A stretch of 15,340 nucleotides of DNA. It comes from Bacillota bacterium (GTDB lineage: Bacteria > Bacillota_I > Bacilli_A > RFN20 > CAG-826). The DNA is taken from the NCBI GenBank assembly GCA_030831415.1, contig JAURLC010000052.1:1-15340 (forward strand), in the 5' to 3' direction. The notes under the pieces were generated by a model that was not told the origin of the DNA, did not search any database, and worked only from the letters and a program-made list of their open reading frames with translations. The translations under genes were made by a program, and so were the position numbers. Every line of letters starts with the position of its first letter. The stretch's first letter is position 1. Shown piece by piece: positions 12,701-15,340 of this stretch.

Positions 12701-13585
12701 ATGGCGGATATTATTTCATTAATTAAAGAACTTCGGGAAATTACCGGAGCGGGCATGATGGATTGCAAAAAAGCATTAGTAGAATCCAACATGGACCTCA
12801 AAGCTGCCCAAGAATGGCTTAAAGAAAAAGGTGTTCTCAAGGCAGCCAAAAAAGCAGATCGTGTTGCAGCAGAAGGGTTATCCCTTTTGTACCACGCTAA
12901 GGATGGTTTAACCGCCTTACTTGTGGAAGTAAACTGTGAAACCGACTTTGTTTCTCGTGGTGAACCTTTCCGTGAACTTGTTGACCAAACTGCCTCAATC
13001 TTATTAGACAAACGCCCTGCTTCCTTAGAAGAAGCGTTGGCATTGACTACAAACCTTTATACGGATGCTACCGTTAAAATTGGTGAAAAATTATCGTTAC
13101 GCCGATTTGCAATTTTAACCAAAACATCCTCTCAATTTTTTGGAGAATACATTCACATGAACGGGGTGGTCTCCTCTCTTGTCGTGTTGGATGGTGGCGA
13201 TGCAACCTTTGCAGAACAACTTGCGATGCACATTACCGATCGAAATCCTCAATATGTTTCTTTAGACGCCATTGATCCGCAACTCATCGTGGATGAAAAG
13301 GAAAAACAACAAGCGCTTATTGCCAGTGATGAAAAGCTTGCAGGAAAGCCTGCCAATATTATTGAAAAAATTATTGAAGGCAAAGTGAACACATTATTTA
13401 AAGAGCAATCGCTTGATGCGCAACCGTTTATGATGTCAGAAAATGAAGAGCCCGTTAAAGTCTTCCTTTCTAAGCATAAAGCACGTGTCGTCAACTTTGC
13501 CCGCTTTAAAGTGGGTGAAGGCATCGAGAAGAAAGTCGTCGATTTTGCAAGCGAAGTTCAAGCTCAAGTCAAAAACACTCAATAA
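12701..13585 (+). CDS. tsf: Elongation factor Ts
   Basis: EF-Ts exchanges GDP for GTP on EF-Tu. The 294-residue product has the N-terminal UBA-like domain (IKELREITGAGMMDCKKALV), then KKADRVAAEG, and the EF-Tu-contacting TDFV (81-84) within VNCETDFVSRGEPF. The core and dimerisation regions follow (KIGEKLSLRRF, MHITDRNPQYVS, KHKARVVNFARFKVGEG). The length is that of the full Bacillus form. It starts three bases after rpsB with only a weak AAGGAAG upstream, so coupling is likely. The stop codon lies in the loop of the terminator. The opposite-strand frames at 12628-13011 and 13249-13524 are shadows. Confidence 0.97.
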   Translation: MADIISLIKELREITGAGMMDCKKALVESNMDLKAAQEWLKEKGVLKAAKKADRVAAEGLSLLYHAKDGLTALLVEVNCETDFVSRGEPFRELVDQTASILLDKRPASLEEALALTTNLYTDATVKIGEKLSLRRFAILTKTSSQFFGEYIHMNGVVSSLVVLDGGDATFAEQLAMHITDRNPQYVSLDAIDPQLIVDEKEKQQALIASDEKLAGKPANIIEKIIEGKVNTLFKEQSLDAQPFMMSENEEPVKVFLSKHKARVVNFARFKVGEGIEKKVVDFASEVQAQVKNTQ

Positions 13586-13597
13586 GAGTGTTTTTTT
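13571..13597 (+). terminator. Intrinsic terminator of rpsB-tsf containing the tsf stop codon
   Basis: CACTC (13576-13580) pairs with GAGTG (13586-13590), extended by five A-T pairs from the flanking A and T runs. The loop is AATAA, which includes the tsf TAA. Seven T's follow. It separates rpsB-tsf from pyrH-frr. Confidence 0.9.
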
Positions 13598-13602
13598 CTA
13601 TG

Positions 13603-13608
13603 TATAAT
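13603..13608 (+). promoter_or_regulatory. -10 box of pyrH
   Basis: TATAAT lies 16 bases before the pyrH ATG and directly after the tsf terminator. The implied leader is about 10 bases, just enough for part of GAGAGG (13612-13617). No -35 is recognisable; the stem of the terminator occupies that place. A TG precedes the box without the one-base gap of a true extended -10. Confidence 0.5.
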
Positions 13609-13624
13609 AAAGAGAGGTAAAACC

Positions 13625-14344
13625 ATGGCACATCAACGAATATTAATTAAGTTATCGGGAGAAGCCCTTGCTGATAATCAAGCAAAAACCATTTTAGAAT
13701 CCGATCATTTATCGTCCGTTGCACGTTCGATTAAGCGTATTCATGATCGTGGCATTCAAGTATCGATTGTCGTGGGTGCGGGTAATATTTGGCGAGGAAA
13801 ACTCGCGCGTTCCATTGGTATTGAATCCTCAACGGCAGATTATATGGGGATGCTAGGAACGATTATTAATGCACTTGCTTTACAATCTGCTTTAGAAAAC
13901 GAAGGGGTTCAATGTCGTGTTCTTTCATCGATTCACGTTGAACAAGTGGCGGAAAATTATATCCGTCGACGTGCCATCCGTCATTTAGAAAAAGGTCGAG
14001 TTGTCGTGTTTGCAGGTGGAACGGGATCTCCTTATTTTTCCACCGATACGACCGCTTCCTTACGTGCAATGGAAATTCAAGCCCAAGCGATTTTTATGGC
14101 GAAGAACGGAGTTGCAGGTGTCTATGATAAAGATCCAAAAACGTTTGCAGATGCACAATTAATTCCTGTTTTAACCTTTGATGAAATGCTCAATAAAAAA
14201 TTAGAAGTCATGGATTTAACAGCAGTTAGTTTACTTAAAAATAGTGAGATTATTATTCGCGTCTTTGATATGAATCAAGAAGGTCAGTTAGAAGCAGTGT
14301 TAGATGATGCTTCTATTGGAACGACCCTACGTAAAGGAGAATAA
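13625..14344 (+). CDS. pyrH: Uridylate kinase (UMP kinase)
   Basis: PyrH phosphorylates UMP to UDP in pyrimidine nucleotide synthesis; bacterial forms are hexamers of the amino-acid kinase fold. The 239-residue product shows RILIKLSGEALA (5-16), IVVGAGNIWRG, ADYMGMLGTIINALALQ, VVFAGGTGSPYFSTDTTASL, and GVAGVYDKDPK. The start has GAGAGG eight bases upstream. frr follows two bases after the stop, and the frr ribosome-binding site AAAGGAG lies in the last pyrH codons. The order tsf-pyrH-frr is standard across bacteria. Confidence 0.98.
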   Translation: MAHQRILIKLSGEALADNQAKTILESDHLSSVARSIKRIHDRGIQVSIVVGAGNIWRGKLARSIGIESSTADYMGMLGTIINALALQSALENEGVQCRVLSSIHVEQVAENYIRRRAIRHLEKGRVVVFAGGTGSPYFSTDTTASLRAMEIQAQAIFMAKNGVAGVYDKDPKTFADAQLIPVLTFDEMLNKKLEVMDLTAVSLLKNSEIIIRVFDMNQEGQLEAVLDDASIGTTLRKGE

Positions 14345-14346
14345 CG

Positions 14347-14889
14347 ATGGATGAACTCGTCTTGGATGCCAAATCCAGCATGGAAAAAACCATTTTTGCC
14401 TTAAAAAATAATTTAAACAGTATTCGTACAGGTCGCGCCTCTGTAACGTTATTAGATCGTATTATGGTGGATTATTATGGCGATATGCTACCGATTAATC
14501 AAATCGCCTCGATCTCTGTACCAGAGCCACGTCAGTTGCTCATTAAACCGTATGATAAAAATGATATTAAAGCCATTTCGGATGCGATTTTAAGCTCAGA
14601 TTTAGGATTAAATCCGATTGTGGATGCCTTGATTTTACGATTAAATTTACCTGCTTTAACGGAAGAACGCCGCAAAGAATTTGCCAAACTTGCCAAAAAA
14701 CAGGCAGAAGATGCGAAGATTGCGATACGTTCGATAAGAAAAGACGCGTTAAGTTTATTAACCGATGATGAGTATACCCAAGATTTACAAAAACGAATTG
14801 AAGCGGACATGAGCAAAGTTCATGATGATTTTATTCGCCAAATCGATGTCATTTATCAAGAAAAAGAACACGATATTTTAACGTTGTAG
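14347..14889 (+). CDS. frr: Ribosome recycling factor
   Basis: RRF splits post-termination ribosomes together with EF-G. The 180-residue product is close to the usual 185. It has LNSIRTGRASVTLLDRIMVD, YYGDMLPINQIASISVPEPR, NDIKAISDAILSSDLGLNP, the LPALTEERRKEFAK helix start, and a final helix ending in the family manner. AAAGGAG at the end of pyrH is six bases or so before its ATG. A 42-base gap with a -10 box separates it from uppS. Confidence 0.98.
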   Translation: MDELVLDAKSSMEKTIFALKNNLNSIRTGRASVTLLDRIMVDYYGDMLPINQIASISVPEPRQLLIKPYDKNDIKAISDAILSSDLGLNPIVDALILRLNLPALTEERRKEFAKLAKKQAEDAKIAIRSIRKDALSLLTDDEYTQDLQKRIEADMSKVHDDFIRQIDVIYQEKEHDILTL

Positions 14890-14919
14890 GTATCACTATA
14901 TTTCAACGTGGGGGAGTTG

Positions 14920-14925
14920 TATAAT
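14920..14925 (+). promoter_or_regulatory. -10 box for a probably leaderless uppS transcript
   Basis: TATAAT is followed by TTGCTT and the uppS ATG at 14932. A GGGGGAG string at 14910-14916 could serve as a ribosome-binding site only on read-through mRNA, and is 15 bases away, too far for normal use. No good -35 is seen. Confidence 0.5.
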
Positions 14926-14931
14926 TTGCTT

Positions 14932-15340
14932 ATGAGTCAAGCTGATTTAACATCCATTCGTCCCGTTCACCTTGCAATCATTATGGATGGCAATGGTCGT
15001 TGGGCAAAAGCCAAAGGATTCCCTCGATTAAAAGGCCATGAAGAAGGTGCAAAACGAGTGATGGAAATTGCCGAGGAGGCAAATAAACTCGGCATTTCTT
15101 ATTTATCGTTGTTTGCGTTTTCAACGGAGAATTGGAAGCGATCTTCTCGGGAAGTGAACGGATTATTTAAAATCTTAGAAACGTTTGCGAAGCAATACAA
15201 ACAACGGTTACTGGACGATGAGATTCGCTTTGTTGTCTCTGGATACATACGGCCGCTTCCTTCCTCAACAAAAACCATTATTGAAGACTTAGTTTCAGTG
15301 ACAAAACATTTTACCTCCCATATTTTAAATGTATGTTTAA
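14932..15340 (+). CDS. uppS: Isoprenyl (undecaprenyl) diphosphate synthase, 3' end outside the window
   Basis: UppS condenses isopentenyl diphosphate onto farnesyl diphosphate to make the C55 cis-prenyl carrier lipid for wall synthesis. The 136 codons present show the cis-prenyltransferase marks: HLAIIMDGNGRWAKAKG with catalytic D19, RLKGHEEGAKRV, and LSLFAFSTENWKRS (59-71). The later conserved arginine/glutamate region lies beyond the window. The start gives the normal short N-terminus before the first motif. The position after frr is standard, and cdsA usually follows. Together with uppP in this window it covers synthesis and recycling of the same lipid. Confidence 0.95.
   Translation, partial: MSQADLTSIRPVHLAIIMDGNGRWAKAKGFPRLKGHEEGAKRVMEIAEEANKLGISYLSLFAFSTENWKRSSREVNGLFKILETFAKQYKQRLLDDEIRFVVSGYIRPLPSSTKTIIEDLVSVTKHFTSHILNVCL

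Noticed and set aside
13601..13608. Extended -10 (TGnTATAAT) at pyrH
   Set aside because: TG directly abuts TATAAT with no intervening base, so it does not meet the motif.
1..15340. TGA read as tryptophan, as in Mycoplasma
   Set aside because: plsX, trmD, lepB and rbgA all end properly at TGA, and conserved Trp residues use TGG.
1..15340. CRISPR arrays, insertion sequences, tRNA or rRNA genes, and defence systems
   Set aside because: No direct repeat array, transposase, terminal repeats or recognisable structural RNA gene was seen on either strand; the window is filled with conserved housekeeping genes.

Overview
The window is a stretch of bacterial housekeeping chromosome. It is AT-rich (roughly 40 % GC by eye, not computed) and densely packed, with 20 clear or probable genes plus one cut off at each end where noted. 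Gene content and order follow the Bacillota (Bacillus-type) order plsX-rnc-ylxM / rpsP-khpA-rimM-trmD-rplS-lepB-rbgA-rnhB / dprA-topA-xerC / rpsB-tsf-pyrH-frr-uppS. TGA is used as a stop (plsX, lepB, rbgA, trmD) and Trp is TGG, so the code is standard and not the Mycoplasma code. A compacted member of the Bacilli/Erysipelotrichia neighbourhood fits best, but the exact lineage cannot be fixed from this window.

Layout. 1-2226 (+): 3' part of plsX, rnc, an unrecognised 82-residue membrane protein and ylxM. 2185-4839 (-): rpsP, khpA, rimM, trmD and uppP, reading towards ylxM. 4840-5065: a divergent regulatory region with promoters for rpsP and rplS and a structured rplS leader. 5066-7568 (+): rplS with its terminator, then the tightly coupled lepB-rbgA-rnhB. 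7604-11572 (+): dprA, topA and xerC. 11573-11725: promoter and structured leader of rpsB. 11726-15340 (+): rpsB-tsf with a terminator, pyrH-frr, and the 5' part of uppS.

How the genes work together. Most serve translation: ribosomal proteins S16, L19 and S2, ribosome maturation by RimM and RbgA, tRNA methylation by TrmD, elongation factor Ts, ribosome recycling, RNase III and KhpA. A second group serves the envelope: PlsX (phospholipid), LepB (protein export), and UppS and UppP (making and recycling the undecaprenyl carrier lipid). A third group acts on DNA: RNase HII, DprA, TopA and XerC.

What stands out. No new defence, mobile or biosynthetic system is visible; this is essentially a core region. 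The notable points are: (1) several genes (rimM, lepB, xerC, uppS and perhaps the 82-residue ORF) have a -10 box ending only 6-7 nt before the ATG and no usable Shine-Dalgarno, so they look leaderless; (2) the rpsP-trmD block is inverted in place, and smc, ftsY and ffh are absent from their usual positions; (3) there are structured leaders before rplS and rpsB and a sequestered ribosome-binding site at dprA; (4) TrmD has Glu where the catalytic Asp is expected; (5) terminator hairpins carry the stop codon of the upstream gene in their loop.
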